This document shows, piece after piece, positions 1 through 6,081 of a stretch of DNA of 7,067 nt. Below the pieces are notes generated by a model. That model searched no databases and was not told where the DNA came from. It saw only the letters and a program-made list of their open reading frames with translations. The translations under genes and the position numbers were made by a program. How positions within the stretch are numbered: position 1 is the stretch's first letter; every line of letters begins with the position of its first letter. The DNA comes from CAZLGM01 sp964623625 (lineage in GTDB: Bacteria > Desulfobacterota > Desulfobulbia > Desulfobulbales > Desulfocapsaceae). Location of the stretch: assembly GCA_964623625.1 (NCBI GenBank), contig CAZUUJ010000101.1:1-7067 (forward strand). The letters run 5' to 3'.

Positions 1-1
1 A

Positions 2-2002
2 CACAAGCTTATAGTTAACAGCACCCTGCCCACTGAGATTGAAAACCAAATTTATGCTCACTACCAAAATGTCGAGTCGGTAACCCAGTCCGGTGTAAAA
101 ATGGCTGTACGTTCAAGTGCTCTTGGTGAAGATCTGGCCGGGGCCTCCTTTGCCGGCCAGTATCATTCGGAGCTGAATGTGGACAAGGAGTTTCTTGGCC
201 GGGCATACAAAGATGTTGTTGCCGGCAAGTATACAGCCAGAGCTATTATCTACCGGTTAAAACGTGGTTACAGGGATGAAGATGTTGAGATGTGTGTTGG
301 CTTCCTGGCAATGGTTGAGGCGGTAATCAGCGGCGTCATATATTCACGCGACCCTACTGTTGCCAATAGCAAATGGGTAAATATTAATGTTGTTTCAGGG
401 CTGGCCTTGCACGTGGTTGACGGATCCGAAACAACGGATCATTTTCTTGTCGACAGAAAACCGCCGTATGCAATCCTTGAAAAAGAAATCAGAAGAGCAG
501 CTGAAGAAGATAAAAGAGGACATTTAAAACCATTTGCATCCGCTAACGGCACTGAGGTTTCATCGCTTAGCACGTTGAGCGATGAACAGGCAGCCCGCCT
601 TGCCCAAATAGCGATTACCCTGGAAGAGTACTTTGGAGCTCCGCAGGATATTGAATGGTCAATTGATATCCACGGCAAAATACAGATACTCCAGAGCAGA
701 CCGATCCTGCGCGTTTCTGAAGATACAAAGAGTTTGGGTGCAACTCCTCAAAGAAATGAGGACCCCGGCATCCTTCTTCAGGGAGGTGTCACCGGAAGTT
801 CCGGGGTGGATTCCGGACTGGTGTTTAAAGTTCAAACCACAGTGGACATGCTCCAATTTCCACGTGATGCTGTTCTCGTTGTCGAGCATCCGCTGCCCGA
901 GTGGGCACCGCTTTTAAATCTGGCAACGGCCTTAATTGCAGAAACCGGAAGCGAAGCAGGTCATCTCGCCACAGTCTCCAGGGAGTTCGGGATACCTGCC
1001 TTACTTTCCCTGCCACATGCCACCAAAAAACTCGACAACGGAGATGTGGTCACAGTCGATGCATCAGGGGGCTGTATATACCGTGGACGCCGTGATGATC
1101 TGCTTTCATCTGCCGAGCAGGCACCCAACCTCATGGCCGGCAGCCCAGTTGAACGTACCTTAAAGGATGTGTTGCGCCACATTACTCCCCTTAACCTGAC
1201 AGACCCCGGCTCTCCTTATTTCAAGTCATCCTGGTGTGAAACTCTGCATGATATCACCAGATTCTGTCATGAGAAATCTGTGGTTGAGATGTTTAGTTTC
1301 GGTAAGGATTTTCGTTTTGATAAACGAGCCGCAAAAAGACTTGTCGGCGATGTTCCCATGGAATGGTGGGTGATTGATTTGGCCGATGGATTCAAAGAAG
1401 GAGTAGACCCGGCAAACCCAACCATTGGGCTGGAGGATATTGTCTCTATACCCATGCTTGCAATTTGGGAGGGAATGATGGCCTTTCCCTGGGAAGGGCC
1501 GCCTCCGGTCAGTGCATCAGGAATGGGATCGATCCTTTTTCAGTCGACCATGCAACCCGGTTTTGATCCGGCTGTTGCTACCCCGCTCACAGCAAAAAAT
1601 TATTTTCTTGTCTCAAGAAATTTTAGTAACTTGAGTGTCCGGCTTGGTTACCATTTTGCGATGGTTGAAGCTTACCTGGGCAGTCTGCGCACTGAGAGAT
1701 ATGTTAATTTTACCTTCAAGGGTGGTGCCGCCGATGACAAGCGTAAAGCCGGAAGAATAGAGCTTTTGGCCGATATCCTGTATTTACATGAATTCAGGGT
1801 GGAAAAGAAAAATGATTCTCTTTCGGCAAGAGTAGAAAAAAGACCTGTGGATTTCCTTATAGAACGATTGAAAATTCTAGGATATCTTACTCTTCACGCC
1901 AGACAGATAGATATGGCCATGGGCAATCAGGATTCAGTCCAGCACTATAAAGAAAAATTTGTATCGGAGATTGCTGCGTTATTGAACCAATCTCAAACAT
2001 AA
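2..2002 (+). CDS. PEP synthase/PPDK-like phosphotransfer protein with atypical C-terminus (5' partial)
   Basis: The frame is open from the first bases of the window, so the start lies upstream; 666 residues are visible. Numbering here is from the Met codon at 101. Residues 1-205 are the second part of a PPDK_N/PEP-synthase ATP-grasp domain: VRSSALGEDL and SFAGQ, the SGVIYSRDP strand, and the closing PQDIEW...ILQSRPI motif. Residues 222-330 are the swivelling phosphohistidine domain: VVEHPLPEWAPLL, then ETGSEAGHLATVSREFGIPALL with the phospho-acceptor His at 288, then VTVDASGGCIYRG. Canonical PEP synthase (pyruvate + ATP + water to PEP + AMP + Pi) continues into a PEP-binding TIM barrel. I see none of its motifs here; residues 345-633 are a different region with HDITRFCHEKSVVEMF that I cannot assign. 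The ATP-to-His transfer chemistry is well supported, but the final acceptor is unknown. It is probably a cytoplasmic protein. No terminator-like U-tract follows, only the inverted-repeat element 33 bp downstream. Confidence 0.85.
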   Translation, partial: HKLIVNSTLPTEIENQIYAHYQNVESVTQSGVKMAVRSSALGEDLAGASFAGQYHSELNVDKEFLGRAYKDVVAGKYTARAIIYRLKRGYRDEDVEMCVGFLAMVEAVISGVIYSRDPTVANSKWVNINVVSGLALHVVDGSETTDHFLVDRKPPYAILEKEIRRAAEEDKRGHLKPFASANGTEVSSLSTLSDEQAARLAQIAITLEEYFGAPQDIEWSIDIHGKIQILQSRPILRVSEDTKSLGATPQRNEDPGILLQGGVTGSSGVDSGLVFKVQTTVDMLQFPRDAVLVVEHPLPEWAPLLNLATALIAETGSEAGHLATVSREFGIPALLSLPHATKKLDNGDVVTVDASGGCIYRGRRDDLLSSAEQAPNLMAGSPVERTLKDVLRHITPLNLTDPGSPYFKSSWCETLHDITRFCHEKSVVEMFSFGKDFRFDKRAAKRLVGDVPMEWWVIDLADGFKEGVDPANPTIGLEDIVSIPMLAIWEGMMAFPWEGPPPVSASGMGSILFQSTMQPGFDPAVATPLTAKNYFLVSRNFSNLSVRLGYHFAMVEAYLGSLRTERYVNFTFKGGAADDKRKAGRIELLADILYLHEFRVEKKNDSLSARVEKRPVDFLIERLKILGYLTLHARQIDMAMGNQDSVQHYKEKFVSEIAALLNQSQT

Positions 2003-2035
2003 CCGGTCACAGGATATGAAGCATGTTGGAATAAC

Positions 2036-2178
2036 AGGAGGCTATCCGAGAATGCCCTTTTTCCCCAACTCTTCGTTATCTTGAAAAAATAATGCTCGGA
2101 ATATTAAATATATGCCTATGCTTGTTTTTTCAAGATGCCTCGATTTGAGAAAAAAATGCTATTCTCGGACAGCCTCCT
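2036..2178. repeat. MITE-like long inverted-repeat element, 143 bp
   Basis: The ends are 18-bp terminal inverted repeats, AGGAGGCTATCCGAGAAT (2036-2053) and the complement of 2161-2178, matching at 17 of 18 positions. The symmetry continues inward: ATCTTGAAAAAA (2078-2089) pairs with TTTTTTCAAGAT (2125-2136), with imperfect pairing between the outer and inner arms and an A/T-rich centre near 2100-2115. The whole element can fold into one long hairpin and has no coding capacity. Size, terminal repeats and position between two genes fit a non-autonomous transposable element mobilised in trans by an IS transposase. I found no clear target-site duplication. As RNA it could also act as a processing or termination structure after the upstream gene. 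The repeat structure is certain; the mobile origin is inferred. Confidence 0.75.
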
Positions 2179-2211
2179 AGGAAAACTACCCTTTAAATTG
2201 AAATTTTCTAT

Positions 2212-2577
2212 ATGATGAAGAAAAATAGAATACTGCTTGTTGATGATGAGATGGATTTTTTAAAACCACTTTCTAAAGTGTTTGAACGTCATGGTCTTGA
2301 CGTCGAGACTGCAGACAGGTGCCTGGCAGCACTTGATAAAATAGGTTCCGGCCACTTTGATGTTATTATTATGGATGTCAAAATGCCTGAGATAGACGGC
2401 ATACAGTGTCTGTCTATGATCAAAAAGGAGTGGCCGGCAATAGAGGTTATCATTCTCACCGGGCATGCTTCGGTTAGTTTAGGAATCAAGGGCATGGAAA
2501 ATGGCGCTTTTGATTATTGCGTCAAACCTATTGATAACCAAGAGTTATTAGACAAGGTCAAGATTGCCTGCAGATAA
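2212..2577 (+). CDS. Single-domain response regulator (CheY-like receiver)
   Basis: This 121-aa protein is just one receiver domain. It has the acidic pair D11-D12 after the first beta strand (ILLVDDE), the phospho-acceptor D55 in IIMDVKMPEIDG, the switch Thr T83 in ILTGHASV, and the invariant Lys K105 in DYCVKPID. No DNA-binding or enzymatic output domain follows, so it probably works by protein-protein contact or phosphorelay. No histidine kinase is in view, so its partner is unknown. The start is uncertain between two adjacent ATGs (2212 and 2215). Neither has a convincing Shine-Dalgarno, the upstream bases being A/T-rich. The gene begins 33 bp after the inverted-repeat element, so its promoter may lie in that element or further upstream. 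The receiver assignment is firm; the pathway is unknown. Confidence 0.93.
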   Translation: MMKKNRILLVDDEMDFLKPLSKVFERHGLDVETADRCLAALDKIGSGHFDVIIMDVKMPEIDGIQCLSMIKKEWPAIEVIILTGHASVSLGIKGMENGAFDYCVKPIDNQELLDKVKIACR

Positions 2578-2592
2578 TAACATGATAAAAGT

Positions 2593-2620
2593 TTGATATT
2601 GACATCACAACATCTATGCT
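2593..2620 (+). promoter_or_regulatory. Putative sigma70-like promoter for the universal stress protein
   Basis: TTGATA (2593-2598) and TATGCT (2615-2620) are separated by 16 bp and sit about 50 bp before the ATG at 2670. An overlapping alternative pairs the perfect -35 TTGACA (2599-2604) with TAAATT (2620-2625) at a short 15-bp spacing. The stretch lies in the 92-bp gap after the response regulator stop, where no terminator is visible, so read-through from upstream is also possible. This is motif evidence only. Confidence 0.4.
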
Positions 2621-2669
2621 AAATTCTTATAGAAAGTAGATCCTTTAAACTTATTAAGGAGGTAAGGAA

Positions 2670-3515
2670 ATGGTCTTAAACAGTTGCCCATTAGGTACAT
2701 ATAGAACTCTAATCGTTGCCACGGATGGTTCAGAAGCAAGTCAAAAAGCTGTTGAAGTAGCCTTTGATCTGGCAAAAGAATGCAAAAGTTTCCTCTATAT
2801 TGTTTCTATTATAGAAATTTATCCAATGGTGGATGGTGCGATTGGGATGCTGGAAAAAGTAAAGTCCGATATCCAGGAATCCTTACAATCTCTGAAACAA
2901 AGAGCACAGGATGAAAATATTCCCTGTGAAATCTTAGTGTTAACGTCTCAGAGACCTGATGAGACGATTGTAGACTTGGCAAAGCAGAAATCTGCTGATG
3001 CAATTATCATCGGTACTCACGGCAGAACCGGCATTAAAAAAGTACTGCTTGGTAGCATTTCCAGAAGAGTCATTGGTGATGCTCCTTGTCCCATCTGGCA
3101 AGTACCACCAAAGGTTACCTTCGATATACAGAGTATCCTCGTGGCTACCGACGGGTCTGTAAATGCAAACATAGCTCTTGAAGAAGCTTTTGAAGCGTCT
3201 CAAGCATGTGGTTCTGATTTAACTGTAGTCAGTGTAGTGAAACCGGATGGACCTGCAGCATACCGGGTTGAAGCAGAAAAAATAGTGGAACAGGCGAAAA
3301 AAGAAGGGGCTTCTCGTGATATCCCGGTCGAAGGAATAGTGACGGAAGGCGAACCGTGGAAGAAAATAGTGGAAATAGCCAAAGACAAGTCTATTGGTGT
3401 AATCATGATGGGACGCCATGGACAATCCGCACTCGACAAACTTCTTCTTGGTAGTGTAACCGAAAGAGTAGCGGGGCATGCACCCTGTTCGGTAATTGTT
3501 GTACCGGTGTCCTAA
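2670..3515 (+). CDS. Tandem-domain universal stress protein (UspA superfamily)
   Basis: The 281-aa protein holds two UspA domains in tandem, about residues 10-146 and 152-281. Each opens with a beta strand ending in ATDGS (D19 and D161). Each also carries the ATP-binding signature G-x2-G-x9-G-S: G115, G118, G128-S129 in the first domain and G248, G251, G261-S262 in the second. Both halves therefore look able to bind nucleotide, unlike many tandem Usps in which one site has decayed. The start is fixed by a strong Shine-Dalgarno AAGGAGGT (2656-2663) six bases before the ATG, implying efficient translation. Proteins of this family are cytoplasmic and are induced by starvation, redox and energy stress; the exact role here cannot be read from sequence. 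It follows the response regulator on the same strand, but the 92-bp gap with a candidate promoter suggests separate control. Confidence 0.95.
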   Translation: MVLNSCPLGTYRTLIVATDGSEASQKAVEVAFDLAKECKSFLYIVSIIEIYPMVDGAIGMLEKVKSDIQESLQSLKQRAQDENIPCEILVLTSQRPDETIVDLAKQKSADAIIIGTHGRTGIKKVLLGSISRRVIGDAPCPIWQVPPKVTFDIQSILVATDGSVNANIALEEAFEASQACGSDLTVVSVVKPDGPAAYRVEAEKIVEQAKKEGASRDIPVEGIVTEGEPWKKIVEIAKDKSIGVIMMGRHGQSALDKLLLGSVTERVAGHAPCSVIVVPVS

Positions 3516-3693
3516 CCACGCAGAACCTGACTCAGTTCAGTACCCCCTTGAGGGGTGTAAGTGACTTGGCGAAATCTCCACTTGAGGAGTTTCTGACTGA
3601 CCTTGGTCTTCTTGTTTTTTATGGCATGTTTTCAGCAGTAAGTCACTAAATTTTGGTTCAGCCATCGACCATGTTCTGATTATAAAGAAGACA
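3516..3693. other. Gene-free convergent intergenic region with a cluster of small hairpins
   Basis: No credible gene lies between the universal stress protein stop and the tRNA terminator. The + strand holds CCCC-TTGA-GGGG (3544-3555) and an 8-bp stem GAAA(t)CTCC / GGAGTTTC (3571-3579 with 3586-3593, loop ACTTGA). It then has a short GACC/GGTC dyad (3599-3608) followed by a U-rich run ending in six Ts (3615-3620), and a distant pair AGTGACTT (3560-3567) / AAGTCACT (3640-3647). The U-rich run after the dyad could end transcription of the universal stress protein gene, but the dyad is too short and its loop too tight to be a convincing intrinsic terminator. Confidence 0.4.
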
Positions 3694-3695
3694 AC

Positions 3696-3729
3696 AAAAA
3701 AGCCCCAAACCGATACGGTATGGGGCTTT
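3696..3729 (-). terminator. Intrinsic terminator of the tRNA-Leu transcript
   Basis: Read on the - strand, AAGCCCCA (3728-3721) pairs with TGGGGCTT (3707-3700). The loop itself can form a small ACCG/CGGT stem, and the 3' arm runs into TTTTTT then GTTG. The stem, GC-rich core and U-tract are the standard rho-independent layout. It ends the transcript about 35 nt beyond the tRNA CCA end. Confidence 0.85.
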
Positions 3730-3732
3730 CCC

Positions 3733-3750
3733 AGACTTCTTCGGAAGTCT
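3733..3750. other. 7-bp hairpin with UUCG loop between tRNA and terminator
   Basis: AGACTTC (3733-3739), TTCG, GAAGTCT (3744-3750) is a perfect 7-bp stem. On the + strand the loop is the extra-stable C(UUCG)G tetraloop; on the - strand, the tRNA transcript, it is CGAA. In that transcript it lies 13 nt beyond the CCA end and could mark the tRNA 3' trailer for processing. On the + strand only three Ts follow, so it is a weak terminator candidate for transcription arriving from the left. Confidence 0.55.
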
Positions 3751-3763
3751 TTAGAATATTTCC

Positions 3764-3850
3764 TGGTGCCTGGGGTCGGAGTCGAACCGACACGGGCCAA
3801 GGCCCACGGGATTTTAAGTCCCGGGTGTCTACCAGTTCCACCACCCAGGC
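3764..3850 (-). tRNA. tRNA-Leu (anticodon UAA)
   Basis: On the - strand the 7-bp acceptor stem is GCCTGGG / CCCAGGC, followed by discriminator A and an encoded CCA (3766-3764). The anticodon stem CGGGA / TCCCG closes the loop CTTAAAA, giving anticodon TAA at 3816-3814, which reads UUA/UUG leucine codons. The T arm carries the GGTTCGA core. A long variable arm (GGGCC-TT-GGCCC region) marks a class II tRNA, as expected for leucine. At 87 nt including CCA, every arm is intact. It lies 54 nt after the YbeY-PdxJ stop on the same strand and has its own promoter and terminator. Confidence 0.97.
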
Positions 3851-3860
3851 GGAATGAATG

Positions 3861-3889
3861 CTTTTAACAAGCTCTTGTCAGTTTGTCAA
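3861..3889 (-). promoter_or_regulatory. Sigma70-like promoter of tRNA-Leu
   Basis: A perfect -35 TTGACA (3889-3884) lies 17 bp from TAAAAG (3866-3861), placing the start of transcription a few bases before the mature tRNA 5' end at 3850. The hexamer and spacing fit a stable-RNA promoter, so the tRNA need not depend on the upstream operon, although no terminator separates them. Confidence 0.65.
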
Positions 3890-3904
3890 TCAACTCAATG
3901 CAGG

Positions 3905-5098
3905 TTAAATTCTATTGGCCTCCCGGACTATCTCTTTCATTTCCCGTACGGCCTGATCGAGGCCGACAAATACTGATCGGGTGATAATGGCGTGTCCGAT
4001 TGATAGCTCCTCAATTGTATCAAGGGCGGCGACCCGACTGGTCGTCAGATAATCGAGACCATGGCCGGCATTTACTCTGAGGCCCATCTGAAAGGCGATA
4101 TCTGCAGCATCGCTTATAAGCTGGAATTCATGCTCACGTTCCTTTTCACTGGTAGCATCACAATATCGACCTGTATGGATCTCAACAAAGGTAGCGCCGA
4201 TATCCCGGGATGCCTTGATCTGTTTTTTCTCCGGATCAATAAACATTGAAACGGGAATCCCAGCCTTCTCCATCTTATCGACAACCTTGGCCAGTTTTTT
4301 CTTCTGACCGGCAACATTCAAACCGCCTTCGGTAGTCAATTCCTGGCGTTTTTCAGGAACGAGGGTGATCATATCCGGTTTCAAGTCGAGCGCGATACCG
4401 ATGATTTCCTTGCTGGCACCCATTTCCAGGTTGAGTTTTGTTTTGACAGTTTCCCTAAGCAGATACACATCCCGATCCTGGATATGCCTTCTGTCTTCAC
4501 GTAGATGGACGACAATACCTTCTGCTCCTGCCAGTTCACAGATGGCGGCTCCGGCAACCGGGTCCGGTTCGGTAATTCCCCTTGCCTGGCGAATAGTGGC
4601 TATGTGATCGACGTTAATGGCTAAATGAGTCATTCCTTCACTCCTGTATTGTTTAAGTCGACTAATAAGTTGGTCTTCCTTTTTTTTCATCTTTTGCGCT
4701 TCTTTTTTCGAACGCTCGTGATCGTATCCCAGCAGATGCAGTAAACCGTGAACAATTAACTGTACCAGGCGGGAATGGAGGGTTGTGTCAAGTTCGTCGG
4801 CTTCAATAGCAGCTCGATCCAATGAGATAATAATATCTCCGAGTTCCCTGTAGGCCGCTGAAGCGATGTGGGGTTGATCACCCTCGGCGGCCGGAAAGGA
4901 CAGAACATTGGTGGGGCCGAATTTGTTTCTGTATTGACTGTTAAACCAGCTTATTTCTTCATCGTCGGTCAGCAGAATAGAAAGATCCCTGTCATCAATG
5001 TCCAGTATTCGCAGGAGCCGGTTGCATTGCCGAGTGATAAGACGCTCGTTGATGCGTTGATTATCAGGCTGATAATGAATGGAAAAATTGACGCTCAT
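3905..5098 (-). CDS. ybeY-pdxJ: YbeY endoribonuclease - PdxJ pyridoxine 5'-phosphate synthase in-frame fusion
   Basis: One uninterrupted 397-codon frame encodes two complete, normally separate proteins. Residues 1-155 are YbeY, a zinc metalloprotein for 16S rRNA 3'-end maturation and ribosome quality control. It has YRNKFGPTNVLSFP (57-70), LGDIIIS (86-92) and the metal motif H117-x3-H121-x5-H127. Residues 156-397 are PdxJ (242 aa, the usual length), which condenses 1-deoxyxylulose 5-phosphate with 3-amino-2-oxopropyl phosphate to form pyridoxine 5'-phosphate. It has INVDHIATIRQARG, HLREDRRHIQDRD, LNLEM (E225), LVPEKRQELTTEGGL, FIDPE, EIHTGRY, VNAGHG (H346) and IGHAIITRSVF. The junction is K-rich and helical (about 131-155) with no extra linker. 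The start overlaps the PhoH stop (ATGA), implying translational coupling. An ideal Shine-Dalgarno precedes Met156, so free PdxJ may be made as well. Both enzymes look intact; whether the fused polypeptide is the main product is open. Confidence 0.9.
   Translation of the reverse strand: MSVNFSIHYQPDNQRINERLITRQCNRLLRILDIDDRDLSILLTDDEEISWFNSQYRNKFGPTNVLSFPAAEGDQPHIASAAYRELGDIIISLDRAAIEADELDTTLHSRLVQLIVHGLLHLLGYDHERSKKEAQKMKKKEDQLISRLKQYRSEGMTHLAINVDHIATIRQARGITEPDPVAGAAICELAGAEGIVVHLREDRRHIQDRDVYLLRETVKTKLNLEMGASKEIIGIALDLKPDMITLVPEKRQELTTEGGLNVAGQKKKLAKVVDKMEKAGIPVSMFIDPEKKQIKASRDIGATFVEIHTGRYCDATSEKEREHEFQLISDAADIAFQMGLRVNAGHGLDYLTTSRVAALDTIEELSIGHAIITRSVFVGLDQAVREMKEIVREANRI
4631..4645 (-). 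promoter_or_regulatory. Internal Shine-Dalgarno and start codon for free PdxJ
   Basis: AGGAG (4645-4641) stands seven bases before an ATG (4633-4631), which is codon 156 of the fusion frame and matches the expected N-terminus of stand-alone PdxJ (MTHLAINVDH). The spacing is optimal. Read in the +1 frame, the same ATG carries an overlapping TGA (ATGA), the usual layout of two translationally coupled genes. The site therefore looks like a retained independent start inside a merged reading frame. Confidence 0.65.
4679..4687 (-). other. A8G homopolymer with dnaX-type slippery heptamer A_AAA_AAG
   Basis: On the - strand, after an ATG codon, the frame reads AAA AAA AAG, an eight-A run followed by G. 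It contains A AAA AAG in exactly the phase used by dnaX for -1 frameshifting. A -1 slip would add G-R-P-T-Y and stop at TAG (4664-4662), giving a free 145-aa YbeY. Loss of one A, by sequence error, mutation or transcript slippage, would instead end YbeY after 155 residues at the TGA overlapping the PdxJ ATG. The zero-frame sequence here (EDQLISRLKQ) looks most like a YbeY C-terminal helix, which favours the fusion reading. Confidence 0.5.
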
Positions 5099-6081
5099 TT
5101 TCGTTTCTTTTTCTTGTCATATGCCTCGATAACCTTCTGGACAAGAGGGTGTCGGACTACATCTCTGCTTGAAAACTCACAGAAGCCGATCCCTTTAATC
5201 CCCCAAAGTCGTTTACGGGCATCGAGCAGTCCCGATTTTTTGGGTGCAGGTAGATCTACCTGGGTGACGTCGCCTGTGACGACAGCGGAGGAATCGAAAC
5301 CGATTCTGGTGAGGAACATTTTCATCTGTTCACGGGTCGTATTCTGGGCTTCGTCAAGAATGATAAACGAATTGCTCAACGTCCGGCCCCGCATGAACGC
5401 CAGTGGAGCGATCTCAATAATACCCCTTTCCAGAAGATCATTTGTCTTCTCTATACCAAGCATATCATCAAGAGCATCATGCAAGGGTCTGAGATAGGGA
5501 TTTACTTTCTGGGCCAGATCGCCCGGAAGAAAGCCCAGCTTTTCTCCGGCCTCTACAGCCGGTCGGGTGAGAATGATCGAGCCGACCTGGTTGTTGACCA
5601 GGGCGGAAACCGCCATAGCTACGGCCAGGTAGGTTTTTCCGGTACCGGCAGGCCCGATTGAGAAGACGATATCATTGTTTCGAATGGTATCGATGTAGAT
5701 TTTCTGATTCTGAGACTTGGGAGAGATGACCCTGTTGTGGGTAGTCACATAGACTTTGTCCAGAAATATCTTATCGAGTCGGCCATTGGGAGTAGACTCC
5801 AGGATTTTCAAGCCAAAGGCGATATCGCTGGTATAAACCGGATATCCTTTACCGATCAGGTCATAGAGTTGCTGCAGCAACTCAGAACCGATGACGACAC
5901 TGTGTTCGTCACCGCTGATGTTCAGTGTCGTTCCTCTGACATTGATTTTAACCCCGAGGCTGTTTTCAATGGTCAGCAGGTTTTTGTTCAGGTCGCCGTA
6001 TAGACTGACTGTACGTGAATTGTCAAGGAACTCGAGGTCCCTGCTGATTGTATCGGTCTTGCCTGTTTTTCTATTTACCAC
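5095..6081 (-). CDS. ybeZ: PhoH-family ATPase (YbeZ type)
   Basis: This 328-aa cytoplasmic P-loop NTPase matches the PhoH/YbeZ family in length and layout. A small N-terminal alpha/beta region (about 22-95, YGDLNKNLLTIENSLGV) resembles the family's nucleic-acid-binding-like domain. The ATPase follows: Walker A GPAGTGKT (143-150), the family motif LTRPAVEAGEKLGFLPGDL (171-189), Walker B FIILDEAQN (239-247, D243-E244) and VVTGDVTQVDLP (267-278). The C-terminus is lysine-rich (KKKKRK). YbeZ is the usual genetic partner of YbeY and is thought to act with it in rRNA processing, and here ybeY follows directly with a 4-nt ATGA overlap. The start is GTG (6081-6079), 11 nt inside the preceding selenoprotein frame. 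The only upstream Shine-Dalgarno-like sequence, AGGAG, is about 16 nt away, so translation probably depends on coupling. An ordinary, intact gene. Confidence 0.95.
   Translation of the reverse strand: MVNRKTGKTDTISRDLEFLDNSRTVSLYGDLNKNLLTIENSLGVKINVRGTTLNISGDEHSVVIGSELLQQLYDLIGKGYPVYTSDIAFGLKILESTPNGRLDKIFLDKVYVTTHNRVISPKSQNQKIYIDTIRNNDIVFSIGPAGTGKTYLAVAMAVSALVNNQVGSIILTRPAVEAGEKLGFLPGDLAQKVNPYLRPLHDALDDMLGIEKTNDLLERGIIEIAPLAFMRGRTLSNSFIILDEAQNTTREQMKMFLTRIGFDSSAVVTGDVTQVDLPAPKKSGLLDARKRLWGIKGIGFCEFSSRDVVRHPLVQKVIEAYDKKKKRK

Noticed and set aside
633..1182. Several 60-95 aa open frames on both strands within the PEP-synthase-like gene
   Set aside because: All overlap a long, domain-supported frame and have no family features or ribosome binding sites.
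3599..3620. Intrinsic terminator of the universal stress protein gene
   Set aside because: The U-rich run is good, but the GACC/GGTC stem has only a two-base loop, so I listed it as part of a hairpin cluster and not as a terminator.
3537..3800. 87-aa open frame on the - strand
   Set aside because: It runs through the tRNA 3' half and its terminator, so it cannot be a real gene in that arrangement.
3764..3850. tRNA-Leu as an attachment site of an integrated element
   Set aside because: I saw no duplicated tRNA 3' end in the window and no integrase gene. The neighbours on both sides look like ordinary chromosomal genes.
4680..4687. The A8 run as a simple sequencing error that falsely fuses YbeY and PdxJ
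   Set aside because: Not excluded, but the zero-frame residues after the run look like a natural YbeY C-terminal helix, while the A7 reading gives a less family-like tail. I kept the fusion as the primary call.
4868..5497. 209-aa open frame on the + strand
   Set aside because: It lies antisense to the well-supported YbeY and PhoH genes, and its translation shows no recognisable domain.
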